DNA from: Pyxicephalus adspersus
Lineage: Eukaryota; Chordata; Amphibia; Anura; Pyxicephalidae
Direction of reading: 5' to 3'
Assembly: GCF_032062135.1 (NCBI RefSeq)
Contig: NC_092859.1
Coordinates: 36,135,297 to 36,199,296, forward strand
DNA length: 64,000 bases
Shown: positions 23,401-34,104 of the stretch, in pieces
Position numbering within the stretch: the stretch's first letter is position 1
How the letters are laid out: every line of letters begins with the position of its first letter
Position numbers and translations under genes: made by a program
Notes under the pieces: model-generated
What the model was told of the DNA's origin: nothing
The model's input: the letters and a program-made list of their open reading frames with translations, nothing else
Database searches by the model: none

Positions 23401-26400
23401 GGAATTGGAGATTTTGGGGACAGTGCTGCTTTAAAAGAGAAACGTTCTTTAAAGACCACAAAATTAAAGGGGTACTAAACCCTACGTATGGTCACGTGTC
23501 CCATTTCCATCGCAGGCGACACAATCTTCTTCCTTCTTCCCTTCCTTTCTTCCTGCATATGTGGCTCAGCTTTGGTTACCAGGATAATTAGCAATCCTAG
23601 CTTCCCCTTGTGCATACCAGGATATTTAGCAGGTTTAGTTCCGCTTTAAAGGTACCAATCTAAATAATGAAGCAATCAAAAGCAATGTTCTTGCGAAGAT
23701 CCATTCTGAGGAACATGGCAACAAGTTTGTAAAAACTGCAAGTTCTCATATCCTAGCAAACTTTATTCTGAATCAGATCAGAAAGTAGATCTGCTTTTGT
23801 TACAATAGCGCACTGGTCTACAATTATGAATACATTCAGAGTTCTGATTACCATTTTCACATGTTTCATGAGAACATATTTCCCTAGCAGTTTATTTTTA
23901 TTTTGGAAGAAAGAACAATTCTAATATATTAACTTTTGCCAGCTCAAACTTAAACTGTATGACAAGCAGACAGCAAATTAGGGAATCTGAAGCAGGGACA
24001 CGGACGGGAATCAAATCTGAGGTACTGGCCTTCCCCCTGCTCTACTACAAAAATCATTTCTGTCTATGTGCTGTTTAACTTCCAATGTGGAAAGAATTGT
24101 CAGCGGGAGTTGAAGAAATATCAGACCCCCAGACAGTGATAAAAAACATACTGGGGGTGGAAACCCTTCCCCACTCCAATAAAGTAATTATTAGCTGGGC
24201 ATATACTTATAAGATCTTGAGAATTACCTAGTTTTGTTAATTACGAAAGCTATAGTGAATGCCAATAGATACTATAAAGGAAAGAGGATAACATAAAATG
24301 TATTTTCCTACATCATATCTTGACATGACTGGACATGAAGGAAATGGTATGTTCATTAAAAGCCTATACCCTACCAAAGCTAACTAAAAAAAAAGTACAT
24401 ACATATGTCAAAAAATAATTGTGCTTGTCTCAGGCGAAAACCTGATATGTTAAAAGTGGCTTTCCTGATGTAATTCATCAGTCAGCTATTCCTATGGAGG
24501 AAAGAACAGCGGGGTACAGCTCACTCAACCTGCTCCCCTCTCCATAAAACAGAATGGCGTGTGTGTACAGCACTCATTGATTCATCTGCAATGGAAATGA
24601 TCACAAAAGATCACTACCAGTCCAGAGCTTAGACAAGGGACAGGAAGCCTTGACACTTTTACTGTGACAACTGGAGAAAAAAAATAATAAAAAATCACAT
24701 TCTCCCTGAGAGGTAAGGCTGCAGTATTATGATTAGAGGTGAGTTTGGAATAATTACAGATATCTATGCGTGACAAGTTTATTTTAAAGAATAACTTTAA
24801 CTGAAGCCAAAACTTCAGGGATCAAGTTTAAAAGTGCCGCAGATCACAGGGGTGGTAAGTAGAGAAAGAACAAGGAAGAAAGATGATATTCACTGAGTAC
24901 ACAAAGACAGGAAAAACTATTACTGCATTTGCATCAAGGTGTACTACGAAGCCACATTTTATGACGTTTCATTTATAAGGTTCTTAAAAGACCTTTTTTT
25001 AATAGTCTATGTTTTATTTACAATGCAGCTCTATTTTAATCATTTTAAATATTATTTATCAGGTATTTCATTTACTTAACTCACTTTCGAAAATATATTA
25101 AAAAAGAAAGCTTTTCTTACAATAACAGTAAACAGTATTCAAGTGTGAAAGATAAACTTGGACTAGTATATTTATATATCTAAAAAAGTATCTTTTCTTT
25201 TGTACTTTTAGCGGAGTAACTCTGGAGGGGGGACTGGGTGCTTTGGGAGTGCCTGGAGCTGGAGCTCGGGGTTGTATTCTGGAACAGACCCGGATCTATA
25301 GATCAGCTGCTTGCAAGGACTGTACAGCATGGAGCACAGCCAAGTCTTGACTGGAACTATGCTTTAAATTGTATTAATAAGGAGATTTTAAGTAAAGTAG
25401 GAAAGGCTATTCATATCTTGTTCAGTGAAAAGAAAATGCTGTGCTTCACCACAAAGTCCCTAATAAAATCTTATTATCTGCCAAACTTCAATAAATTACA
25501 GGAAGCTATGCATTGGGCTTGATTCATAAATTATACACATCTCTCTCTTTAATAGGTTTGTATAGAATTGGGTGAGTAAAGACCCCTTGAGCTACACTTT
25601 AGCAGTCCTAAAGATAACCATACATTTCCAACAGCAAGGCTTATAGCTTTTCCTGAGATTTTCCTGTGGTTCCATCCCTTAATAATCTGCTATATTAGTA
25701 GGTGTTCTCTCCTATGATTAAAGGCATAGGCATGGGCCATGGAACTAACAAGGGGGCATCAGAAAAGGTACTGGTATGTATTGAGGATCAAAGATTGTGT
25801 TAGGAAGGAGGGATGGAACTAGTAGAATCCTCATAATGGAGCTTCCTGTAATAGTGTGGCAACAATGCTGCACTGCGCTTGAATTCACAACAAATGTTGC
25901 AGAGGCGTGACTATCGATTTTGTTACTGATTCACATAACTTGCCAATGAACACTTGTCCACACCTACCTATGCCCACTGCTTTAGGCTGACGGCACTTTC
26001 TCTAAAACCCTCCGCTGTAAATTGCAGTGTCTGGCAGGCACACATGTGAAGCACTAATAAAAGAGAATTTGGCTCATCCCAGAAGAGTAAAGGAAGTTCT
26101 TGTTTACTTCTGTATTAGGCATTTGCATCACATAGTAACTAGTTTTGTTATTTGTTTAAAATGTCAAATAGATAAATACTGTAATGTGTATTGTATTGCA
26201 AAAACCCACAACAGCCAACCAGCTGTAAACAGTCATTGTTCTGACTTATCTAAGAGAAGATTTGCTATGTTATAAGGAAAATTAAGTATTATTTGAGCCT
26301 AAGCAGAACTCTGAAAAATGTACCTCTTGTGTATAATTCCTCCTGAAAAAGCAGTGAACTTTCTGGTATGTGAGAGCCTAGGTACTCTAGTAAAATCTAA

Positions 26401-29400
26401 GACACTGCTGCCTCTAATTACTGGACTCAAGAAATGTGACAAAGTTGTCATGCCATTACTGTTCTTTATTCTCCTTGCTGGAGACTCTGAAATGTGGTAG
26501 CAAAGTCCTGCCCCTACCAAGATAGCCATCTCCATACAGAGACACAGTGCAGAATACGTATGGGTAAAGATCAGCTGCAGGGAGTCTTTTGTCCCATGCC
26601 CGTGTTTTGGGCATAGCTTCCAAAGTTTAGTCCCTTGTTTGTTTGGAATTAAAGCACATCCCTATTTGTTTGAACTATGCCTGTTATGTAACTCATAGGT
26701 TTTGTAGCTATGCTAAATAAGTACATTGAGTGATGTTCTAAATGAACTAAGACCACAATAGCTGTAAAAAAACAGTGTTTGCTACCCGTTCTAAACAAAT
26801 TCCAGATGTTGTTCCTCCAAAACAGCTTAGATGAGCTGGATTCAGATGCAATAGGCAACACCATTTTTGTCTTATTTTGAACTATGAATGTAAAAAGTGG
26901 GGGACCAGGCATCTGACATTCCCAAAAATGTGCTGGATGCTGAACATTCTTCAGCCACTGAGAGTGAGAAAAAAACATTTAATTCTGAACTGCAAGCAGA
27001 TATAAAGGACGGATAAAGAAATTAGTACAGCTCGGTAATATTTAAAACAACCTTATAGGCATTTTTAATGCAAGTAGCATCATCTACCAGCAATCTCAAA
27101 AACATTCTGTTGCTACCCCTTTCACTGTCTAGTTATAAACTGGGTGAGGGACAAGAAAACGAGTGTTTCCTAAATGCAACAGAAAAAATATGGACTGGAT
27201 GCACAGAAATATACAACCTTTTACTGGTTAAACAGCTCCTCTATATGTGTTGTATTTGTGCATTTAGCTGTTTACCTTGAGTGTTTACCTGTCTACCTAA
27301 TTTAGTAGCATACCCGCAGTCTCTGGCTTTAGCTTTTAGCATGCATGTAGTCTGTGACCATCTCACATAGCATGCCTGTAGTCTCTGATCATCTCCCATA
27401 GCATGCCTGTAGTCTATAGCATGCCTGTAGTCTCTGACCATCTCCTATAGCATGCCTGTAGTATCTGACCATCTCCCATAGCATGCTTGTAGTCTCTGAC
27501 CATTGCCTATAGTTTATCTGTATGTAGTCTATGATAATCTCCTGCAGTCTCTGACTGGCTCAGGTTTTGTGGCATTTCATTCAATAATTATAACCACTGG
27601 TGGGCCTTGGGTTATGTCTGGCACTGCACTAGCATAATTGGTAAATATTAAAAGAGCACAGCACCCATATTAACACAGATCTACATTAGCAATGATATGA
27701 CCCTAAGTCTGCAAAAACTCAAAATCCTAATATTTACCTCTAGAGATGCTGATGGTTTTAATAATCGGGAAATATTTAATGTTTTGCTAGATTAAATTCC
27801 AATCATCTGTGCCATAGATAAAAAGCTCAGATTTACAGAGACTGGATTTAAAAATTATTTATCTTCTTACCTAATAAACAAACATAATTGGATAATGTAT
27901 GATATTCTCTGTAATGTTCAGATAGACCAGAAAAGAGTGTCTGTGTCTCTTCTGGAGAGATTCCACCACTTACCCGGGTAACTATTTCAGTTATTACCAG
28001 ACCAGAAGGCGAGAGAAGATTTGCTATTGAAGACACATGCATCGGTGACAACTGTCATTTGGAAATATTTAACCTTTACTTCCTGATGTTTTACTTTGAT
28101 AGAATGTTACCCTACCTATTGGGATAACGACTAAAAAAACCCTAATAGACGTTTTACCTTTTCTTTACTCTTTAAACAAAACAAAACGTTTAATTGTGCT
28201 TGAAATAAACGGCTTTGATTATAGAATAAGTTTGACCCTCCAACTGCAGTTAAGATATGTCCTCCCTTCGCCAGCCATGCACAGATAAATAAAGCTTAGC
28301 TGTGACCTAAAACTTCATATTTAGCTGTCTCTACCTTCCATACATTCATTTAAACTTCTGTATAGCCAACACTTTTTTCAGGTTTCAATAGATCAGGGAA
28401 GGATTAAAACCTGTCTGGATTTTATTGATGTCTGTAACTTCAATGGGGTATTCACCCTCTTTTATAGTCCTGATGACCATTGTTCTTGATACTTAGTGTT
28501 GGGAACTCCACAATTTTACAGTTGTCACCAGAACAGAGTCAAATAAGTGTTTAAGTGACAACTCTCTAAAAGCAGAATTCCTTTGTAGAGATTATTTTTC
28601 ACGTCCTATTTTGTCTCCAGGAGAGGAAGTAAAGAAAATCCTCACCGACTGGAGGCAGCAAAAACTAAAATGTTACGGGTTTTATTCCCCCTCTATACTA
28701 TCCATAACTGCAAAATAGGATTTAGGTTATTCATACATATAAAACATATGACTATGGTAGGGACATTGGATTGTGAGCTCCTTTGAGGGACAGTTAGTGA
28801 CACAACTATGATTTTGTACGGCACTGTGTAATATGTACACAGTATGAAAATACTGTGTAATAATAATAATAATATTAATAATAAAACTGTTACGGAGTAA
28901 GCACTGTGAGCATACTTCTCTTCTGATATCTGATGCTTACCTAATGGCAGAGCTGTGAAGAATGGAAGCCAGCACAGGATAAACAAGCCCACCACAATCC
29001 CCAGTGTCTTGGCAGCTTTCTTCTCCCTGGAGAATTTGAGCAGTTTCAGTGACAAGGAACTGCGGGGTTGCTGGCTTTTGTTTTTGCTGTTAGGAATGCC
29101 ATCATGCATATTCCTGCAATGGATCCTGAGGGTCAGCTCCCTGGAGTCCATCCTCTCCTTCATCACCCCAGCCTCTAAGTTCTTGGTGATCCTCTTGGCT
29201 ACTACATAGACTCTGCAGTACATCACCAGAATGACAATGAGAGGGATGTAGAAGGAGCCCAAGGAAGAGAAGATGGCATAGAAAGGCTCTGTAGTGATAT
29301 CACATACATACTCATCAGTAGCTGTCTGTTGCTTCCACCCCAGTAAGGGTCCAATGGAGATGACTATAGACAATATCCAGACACAAAGCAGAGCCAACAA

Positions 29401-29898
29401 GACCCTTTTCCTGGTCACTATAGTTGGGTACTGGAGCGAATAGCGAACTCCGATGTACCTGTCTATAGATATGGCGCACAGGCTGAAAATTGAGGCGGTG
29501 CAGCACAGAACGTCCATGGCAGCCCAAATATCGCAAAATATCCTGCCAAAAACCCAGGCACTGACAATCTCCAGAGTTGAAGAGAAAGGTAAAACAGTGG
29601 TGCTGAGAAGAAGGTCAGCAATGGCCAAGTTGACTATCAGGTAGTTGGTGGGGATCCTCAACTGCCTGTTGGCCACCACTGAGATAATGACCATGATGTT
29701 GCCCACTATGGCCACACATATAAAGGCTCCAAGGGTAAATCCAAGGACCATAGCCCTTGTAAAGTCCACATGCAAATGAGTCCTATTGGTATCCGTTTGG
29801 TTGATATCTATGAAACTTCCATTGTCCCAGGAAACATTTGGAGAAATGTGAAGAGCTGAAAAGTTCTCAGCAACAGTCATATTAAAATGGTCATCCAT
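13913..29898 (-). CDS. ADRA1B: ADRA1B, alpha-1B adrenergic receptor (complete coding sequence, two exons)
   Basis: A class A GPCR for adrenaline and noradrenaline in the plasma membrane that couples to Gq/11 and phospholipase C. Exon 29898-28941 joins 14415-13913 to give 486 residues (human 520). Six N-glycosylation sequons lie in the first 40 residues (N6, N12, N21, N26, N33, N38). Visible family residues are D95 (2.50), C122-C199 disulfide, D129 (3.32, amine binding), DRY 146-148, S211 and S215 in helix 5, CWLPFF 309-314 in helix 6 and NPVIY 347-351 in helix 7. The intron splits the codon after LPL at the end of helix 6, the classic alpha-1 receptor intron position. [13 protein letters not shown] and [17 protein letters not shown] favour subtype B over A and D, and TTC1 next door agrees. 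The C-tail keeps SRKESMDD...GSQRT...SPSY but lacks the poly-Arg run of mammals. Confidence 0.95.
14940..15090 (-). mobile_element. Family-C repeat, reverse fragment
   Basis: The complement reads cccttgctggaggctctgac, then gcctccaccaagatggcaac, then acaaagacacaaagtgcag, matching the right half of the copies at 12925-13300 and 26240-26575. Confidence 0.6.
21293..21515. mobile_element. Palindromic MITE, family A, copy 2
   Basis: The ends ctgatttattaaagctctcc and ggagagctttcataaatcag enclose arms with acactttcagaagtgaagct and agcttcacttctgaaagtgt, which are exactly complementary. The element is a long hairpin inside the ADRA1B intron. Confidence 0.8.
21690..22360 (+). mobile_element. Degenerate CR1-like LINE remnant
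   Basis: Phrases such as ccaaaggtgggcaacaaaaa, tatcaggatagactgcagca, ttggaacctttaagtacatt, and ttttcaagtggaagctaaga, then aacacaaggacatgacctca and ggcatggaacagacctccag are what remains of the post-RT portion of a CR1-like LINE (the family pattern 'ERL..L.SLEKRR.RGDMIETFKYI'). Every frame is riddled with stops, so this is an old copy. Clade assignment is by recollection and uncertain. Confidence 0.5.
26240..26575 (+). mobile_element. Family-C interspersed repeat in ADRA1B intron
   Basis: Collinear with 12925-13300: gatttgctatgttataagga at the start, ctgctgcctctaattactgg in the middle, and ctccttgctggagactctga and 'ctaccaagatagccatctcc' near the end. The two copies are well diverged and have no coding capacity. 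Confidence 0.65.
27306..27560 (+). repeat. Minisatellite, about 31 bp period
   Basis: The unit TAGCATGCCTGTAGTCTCTG + ACCATCTCCCA is repeated about seven to eight times with single-base changes, one shortened unit (27402-27425), and decay at both ends. It lies in the ADRA1B intron about 1.4 kb downstream of exon 1. Confidence 0.85.
28738..28890 (+). mobile_element. SINE 3' tail with TAA microsatellite, antisense in ADRA1B intron
   Basis: Carries tggtagggacattggattgt, gagctcctttgagggacagt, and tttgtacggcactgtgtaat, then aatactgtgtaataataata. Same tail as 6190-6305. It starts about 50 bp from the exon 1 donor and is orientated opposite to the gene. Confidence 0.75.
28941..29898 (-). CDS. ADRA1B: ADRA1B coding exon 1 (N-terminus to helix 6)
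   Basis: 958 bp from ATG to donor TTAG|GTAAGC, ending in phase 1 after residue 319. The ATG (ggcATGG, G at -3 and +4) gives an N-terminus of about 45 residues before helix 1, matching the family length. A second ATG at codon 7 is possible but would remove the first sequon. Helices 1-6 are all present. The reading frame continues 82 codons past the donor into the intron (see finding). Confidence 0.95.
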
Positions 29899-30326
29899 GC
29901 CTGTTATAATGTGGCAAAAAAAAGATCACCTGACAATGATCCAACAGCTACAGCATTGTGCAGTCACAGTGAGCAGGGATAGCTCAGCCAAGATCTCATA
30001 CCCAACTTTTGTAGAGTTGCTTCAATTCTTGATAAGGGGTTCCTTGGGATCACATGAGGATGATGGGAGCAGAGTATACAAGTCTGATCTCAGGAGATCG
30101 GGACCTCTGCTCTGGATGTGGCATGGCATGCTGCTTGCACTAACCATCTCAGGGAGAAATCTTTTTTAGCAGCTGCTTTTCTTACTAATGACATCACAGG
30201 GACAGAGCATTGATGGATATAAGTCAACACTAGAGGGCGCAGCTGCCCAGAAGAAAGCCCAGCAAAGTGACTGCAAGCATTGAGAATTCTGTGCCAGCTC
30301 CAGCCAGGGCTTGGATGGGGAGTTTT
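29899..30326 (-). promoter_or_regulatory. ADRA1B: Presumed ADRA1B 5' leader and proximal upstream region
   Basis: Non-coding sequence directly upstream of the ADRA1B start. Visible motifs are a CRE-like TGACATCA at 30189-30196 (reverse: TGATGTCA) and the CTCF-like site at 30227-30242. There is no clear TATA box or CpG island. The transcription start cannot be placed from sequence alone, and upstream non-coding exons cannot be excluded. Confidence 0.35.
30227..30242 (+). promoter_or_regulatory. CTCF-like motif upstream of ADRA1B
   Basis: ACACTAGAGGGCGCAG agrees at 14 of 16 positions with CCASYAGRKGGCRSYR. It is about 330 bp upstream of the ADRA1B start codon and has the same orientation as the motif at 10758. 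Confidence 0.4.
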
Positions 30327-30340
30327 AAAAATCATCTTCC

Positions 30341-30525
30341 AAATTAATTATTTGATATACAATGTTTACCATTGTGAACCCCTTTTGGTTGTTTTTACCT
30401 TTTTTTATTTTGTTTAAAATGTTTTCTTTTGTATCTGTTTTATTATTTTATTGTACTGTTTTATTGTTACTGTTATTGTACTGTTTAAAAAAGTAAAAAC
30501 CCTTAATAAAAGTTTGAATTGAAAA
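30341..30525 (+). mobile_element. Short 5'-truncated LINE 3' stub with target-site duplications
   Basis: A 185 bp non-coding segment ends aataaaagtttgaattg plus a poly-A run and is bounded by direct repeats AAAAATCATCTTCC at 30327-30340 and 30526-30539. A-rich tail, 14 bp duplication and AATAAA near the end are signatures of L1-type retrotransposition. The parent family is not identified, but the tail resembles that of the LINE at 43458. Confidence 0.8.
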
Positions 30526-30551
30526 AAAAATCATCTTCCTAGCCAGAGGGG

Positions 30552-30800
30552 ACCCATTTAAAGTGAAATTAAACCTAAAAGTATAAAATATTGGGAGAAT
30601 ACAGGTTCTAAATTGCAGAAAGAATGGCTTTGTTTTTTCTGCAATAAATCAAATTTACATGTTTGCAATTATTTTACCAAACTCACCTGTCATTGCTGCG
30701 GCACTGGCATTTTCACCCATTCCTCTTCTGGATTTGGGATTTTCAGCCATGTTGAGTGGTCAGACCAGAATGTCGTAACTCCAGCACATATGCATAGGTG
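30552..30800 (-). mobile_element. Family-D repeat upstream of ADRA1B
   Basis: On the minus strand it reads ggctgaaaatcccaaatcca, gaagaggaatgggtgaaaat, and then caatgacaggtgagtttggt, collinear with the copies at 7190 and 33490. The CAGGTGAGT at 30689-30681 is a splice-donor-like motif facing the same way as ADRA1B. Confidence 0.6.
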
Positions 30801-30894
30801 TTAATTTATTCCCAACAGTTTGGTATGCCAGGATTGTGCATGCTCAGCTCAAGTTATACATAGAAGTGTGCAAATTAAATTGTAAAGAAGATGT

Positions 30895-31420
30895 GGCAGT
30901 CAGGATGGTGAAGACAGCCATGATGAGGAAGAAGACAGGAGTGAAATGTGAACTAACATAAGGTAGTCAGGATGGAGAACATGAGCTAAAATGGGAGATC
31001 AGCTAGGATGAAAGGGGGGCAAAATGGTGGTGTCAGTAATGGTGAGTGGTTATCCAGAATGGAAGATGCAGTCAAGATGGAAAGCATCAGCTAGAATAGA
31101 ATGGAAAGGGTGGGCTAGGATGGTGAGATCAGCCAGGACTGAAAGGGACAGTCAAGGTCTAGGGGTCAGTGAGAATGGAGGGGGTAGTAAAGATGGAAAG
31201 AGTCATCTAGAATAGAGGAGGGAGTCTGGATGGGGAGTCATCTAGAACAAAGGGATTAGCCAGGATGGAAAAGAATGAAGGGGTACAGTCAGGATATTAG
31301 GGTCATCCAGGATGAAGTGGGGGAAGTCACAATGGCGAAGGTAGTCAAGATGGAAGGGGTGAGCTAGAATGACAGATAGGCAGGGATTAAATAAGCATGG
31401 GAGAGTCAGGACAGAAGAAA
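30895..31420 (+). repeat. Degenerate minisatellite, about 20-24 bp period
   Basis: The unit approximates AGTCAGGATGGAAAGGGT, with variants such as cagtcaagatggaaagc, cagctagaatagaatgg, cagccaggactgaaagg and catccaggatgaagtgg. More than fifteen decayed units run without clear borders. A purine bias on this strand gives several short accidental ORFs. Confidence 0.75.
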
Positions 31421-33360
31421 GTATTTCTAACTCACTTCAGAGTCCCCAACTACTCTTGCACTGCACACAGGGAAGAACTATTAGGAGTGGGCCAGGGATA
31501 GGATTTGGAGCGCATTCTGCATTCTCTCTGTGGGCAATTGCTTCCCTGCCCACCAACCCAGCAAATTGCAAACTACCCCACAAAATATCAACTTAAATGT
31601 AACAATTCCTAAAACTATTAGGTTAATACTCACTCTGTGCCAAGTTATACGACTTTAAATTGCTGAGGCACCAAAGTTGCAGCTCTGAAACCTCTTTTTC
31701 CTTTTTTTAGGATTAGAAGATTAGTGTTCTCTTATTTCAGTTGTGGTTTGAAATATTTTCACTTTTGGTTGGGCTATGATAAGTTGAATTGCATATAGTT
31801 TTTTGTTCTGAGGGATTCGATTGAAGGAAACCCCCTAATACTAGCTGCTTGGCCATCATGCTATCTTACTTCAATACTTTGAATCAATGACCTGCAAAAC
31901 TATGAAGATATGTATTTGTGATGTTTTTACTTTCCTGGTCTACACACTTGTTACATGTCAGCGAGAGTCATCAGCCGGAATATCAGCATAATCCTCAGCC
32001 TTTTTCAAAAGGGTCTTCTGCAATAGTAGGCTTCATGTTTTTCTCATGCCAGGCTGACATTAGAATGGTTTTGGTGTACTTTCTTGCTGCGTTTCCTCAT
32101 TTAAATTGCATTTAAATTGCTGTTGTCATATTTTCTGTAATATAAAACCAGAGTTAAACAGAGCATGGATTGCATGGAGGCTGAAAGAGCCTGCATAGAA
32201 ACCACAGTAAAAGATTTAAAAAAGAAGTGAAAGCTATTTTTTTCAATTATTTAGAAGATACACAGCTTTGTCAAGCAGCCTACAATCTATACACATGGCG
32301 AGAACAGGCATTCCCATGTTGTTCCCAGCAAATGGCACCTTTGTAGGTGCTTGGCCACCAACACCACAACGCTTGTTCTTAAAGAGCCAGGGTTTGCATG
32401 TTTTGCAGGGCGATACTGAATCACCCGCTGCCGCCTCTATTCTTTATTTGTTAGGCTTCCATGGGTGATGCGCTACACATAGCATCTCAACCGAGAAAGC
32501 AAGTCAGGGGTCTGAGAAAATGGTATCTGGACCACAACCTCACCGCCAACCTAAACAAGCCTAAGGATTTCTGTCTGCATTAAAATCATACGTTTAAACT
32601 CAATAACAGAATTAATAGATATGTATATATATATTATTACAATAGGAATGACTTGAATACAAGACTAGATTGGATCTTGTCATACATTTCCACCTTGCAC
32701 AACACCTCATCTTTACCGTCAGGTAAATAGGAAAGTCAGCCCCCCTCAACAGCTTTGTCTGGAAAATATTAATCCTCATGGGCAAATTCCTGTGGGAAAA
32801 TAAAAATGTACTCATGGGGACTTTTTCCTGGAAGCTTGGCACATGTTTAAATTATTCACTGCCAGAAAATTCCGGCATCACTTGAATGTATTATTACACA
32901 CAATTATCAGCTTCAGCCATTTTGTTTTCTAGTGACGCACAACGCATTCAGGTGAATCAGTGCAATTGTTCTACAAATCCTCTACTGATTTGCACTCATA
33001 GTAAGAGTTCTATAGAGCTGTGTATAGCATCTATCAATAGTAAATTAGTCTAAAACTGAAAGAGTGAGGCCACCCGACCAGAAAAGGTATCAGGTCAATA
33101 GACAAAAATGTAAATCCTCAGTAAATGAGTACAATATGTCTGCATAAATATATTCCTGACAGATCACATTACACAGCACGAGTATCATTTTTATAAAATG
33201 TTGTATATTTTATCATAAAAGGTCCATCTATGGGCAAACTGTAAGACTTGTACAGGCACCAGAATAGAAAGTCGTATCATCTCTGAAGCCTCATCTCGGT
33301 CTAGAAAGTAGATGTTGACACTGGATGATGCCTGAAAACAGAACTAAACTTAAAAAGTGT
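31421..33360. other. Unannotated intergenic DNA
   Basis: About 1.9 kb between a minisatellite and a family-D repeat. I see no gene or clear repeat. Short ORFs have no family resemblance I would defend. Confidence 0.5.
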
Positions 33361-33650
33361 ATACAGGCAGGTTCAATTATTGTAGAATGGACAGGTGATG
33401 TCTATTCTTTAATAAAATAGACAATCTTTTCTTCAATGTACTATGCCAGGTATGGTGGCATATCTCTGGGTGCTGGGAATGAATGAATTCCTGTGCACAG
33501 ACCTGGTCAATCAAGATGGCTGAAGATCCAGGACCCAGAAGAGGACCAGGTGAAGATGTCTGGGCTGGTGACTGAGCAAGGATAGTTGAGTGTTATTAAA
33601 AATGGCAGTCAGGCAGGTAAGCTTATTTTAGGACATCGACTTCTATGACT
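33361..33650 (+). mobile_element. Family-D repeat
   Basis: Contains gtcaatcaagatggctgaag, atccaggacccagaagagga, and then ccaggtgaagatgtctgggc. A donor-like gcaggtaagc follows at 33613-33622. This is the best preserved forward copy of the family in the window. Confidence 0.65.
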
Positions 33651-33954
33651 GAACTCCAGCTGGGGTGAAATACATCAAATGATGAGGTGTAAGGTCTTGT
33701 TTAGTTTGTACCAATGATATCATATAGTTATTTAATGAAATAAACACTATAGAAGAGTCTCCTTGTATCTAGAAATATGTGTATAAACATAGGATGGATC
33801 TCCGAAGCAGGCACCTGGAATCTAGTGGTGGCAAGCCGGAAAGTTCACCAGAGAAATGTTCTGTGCCCGGTTCTGGTGTTAGGTCAGCTGTGCAACTTTT
33901 GTAAAATCAGATATGTAAAGATAAGCATGATGTGCACCTAAATACATACATTTA

Positions 33955-34104
<150 letters not shown>

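Larger units (their letters stand above)
14416..28940. other. ADRA1B: ADRA1B intron 1
   Basis: This 14.5 kb intron has no second gene that I can support. It contains a reverse family-C repeat (14940-15090), a palindromic MITE (21293-21515), an old LINE remnant (21690-22360), a short hairpin (22909-22938), a family-C copy (26240-26575), a minisatellite (27306-27560) and a SINE tail (28738-28890). The stretch 15100-21290 is AT-rich with only short ORFs. Confidence 0.65.

Noticed and set aside
25200..25345. GC-richer stretch in the ADRA1B intron reading [19 protein letters not shown] in one frame
   Set aside because: Briefly looked like a collagen/elastin-type exon, but the frame stops soon after, no splice sites fit, and it is probably part of an unrecognised repeat.
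27306..27560. Regularly spaced ~31 bp repeats considered as a CRISPR array
   Set aside because: Repeats are contiguous with no unique spacers, and the context is a vertebrate intron; it is a minisatellite.
28955..29644. Short ORFs on both strands within ADRA1B exon 1
   Set aside because: Shadows of the receptor coding sequence.
32612..32842. Minus-strand ORF resembling an RT-downstream segment (MRINIFQTKLL)
   Set aside because: Similarity to LINE ORF2 is too short and unsupported on either side to call.
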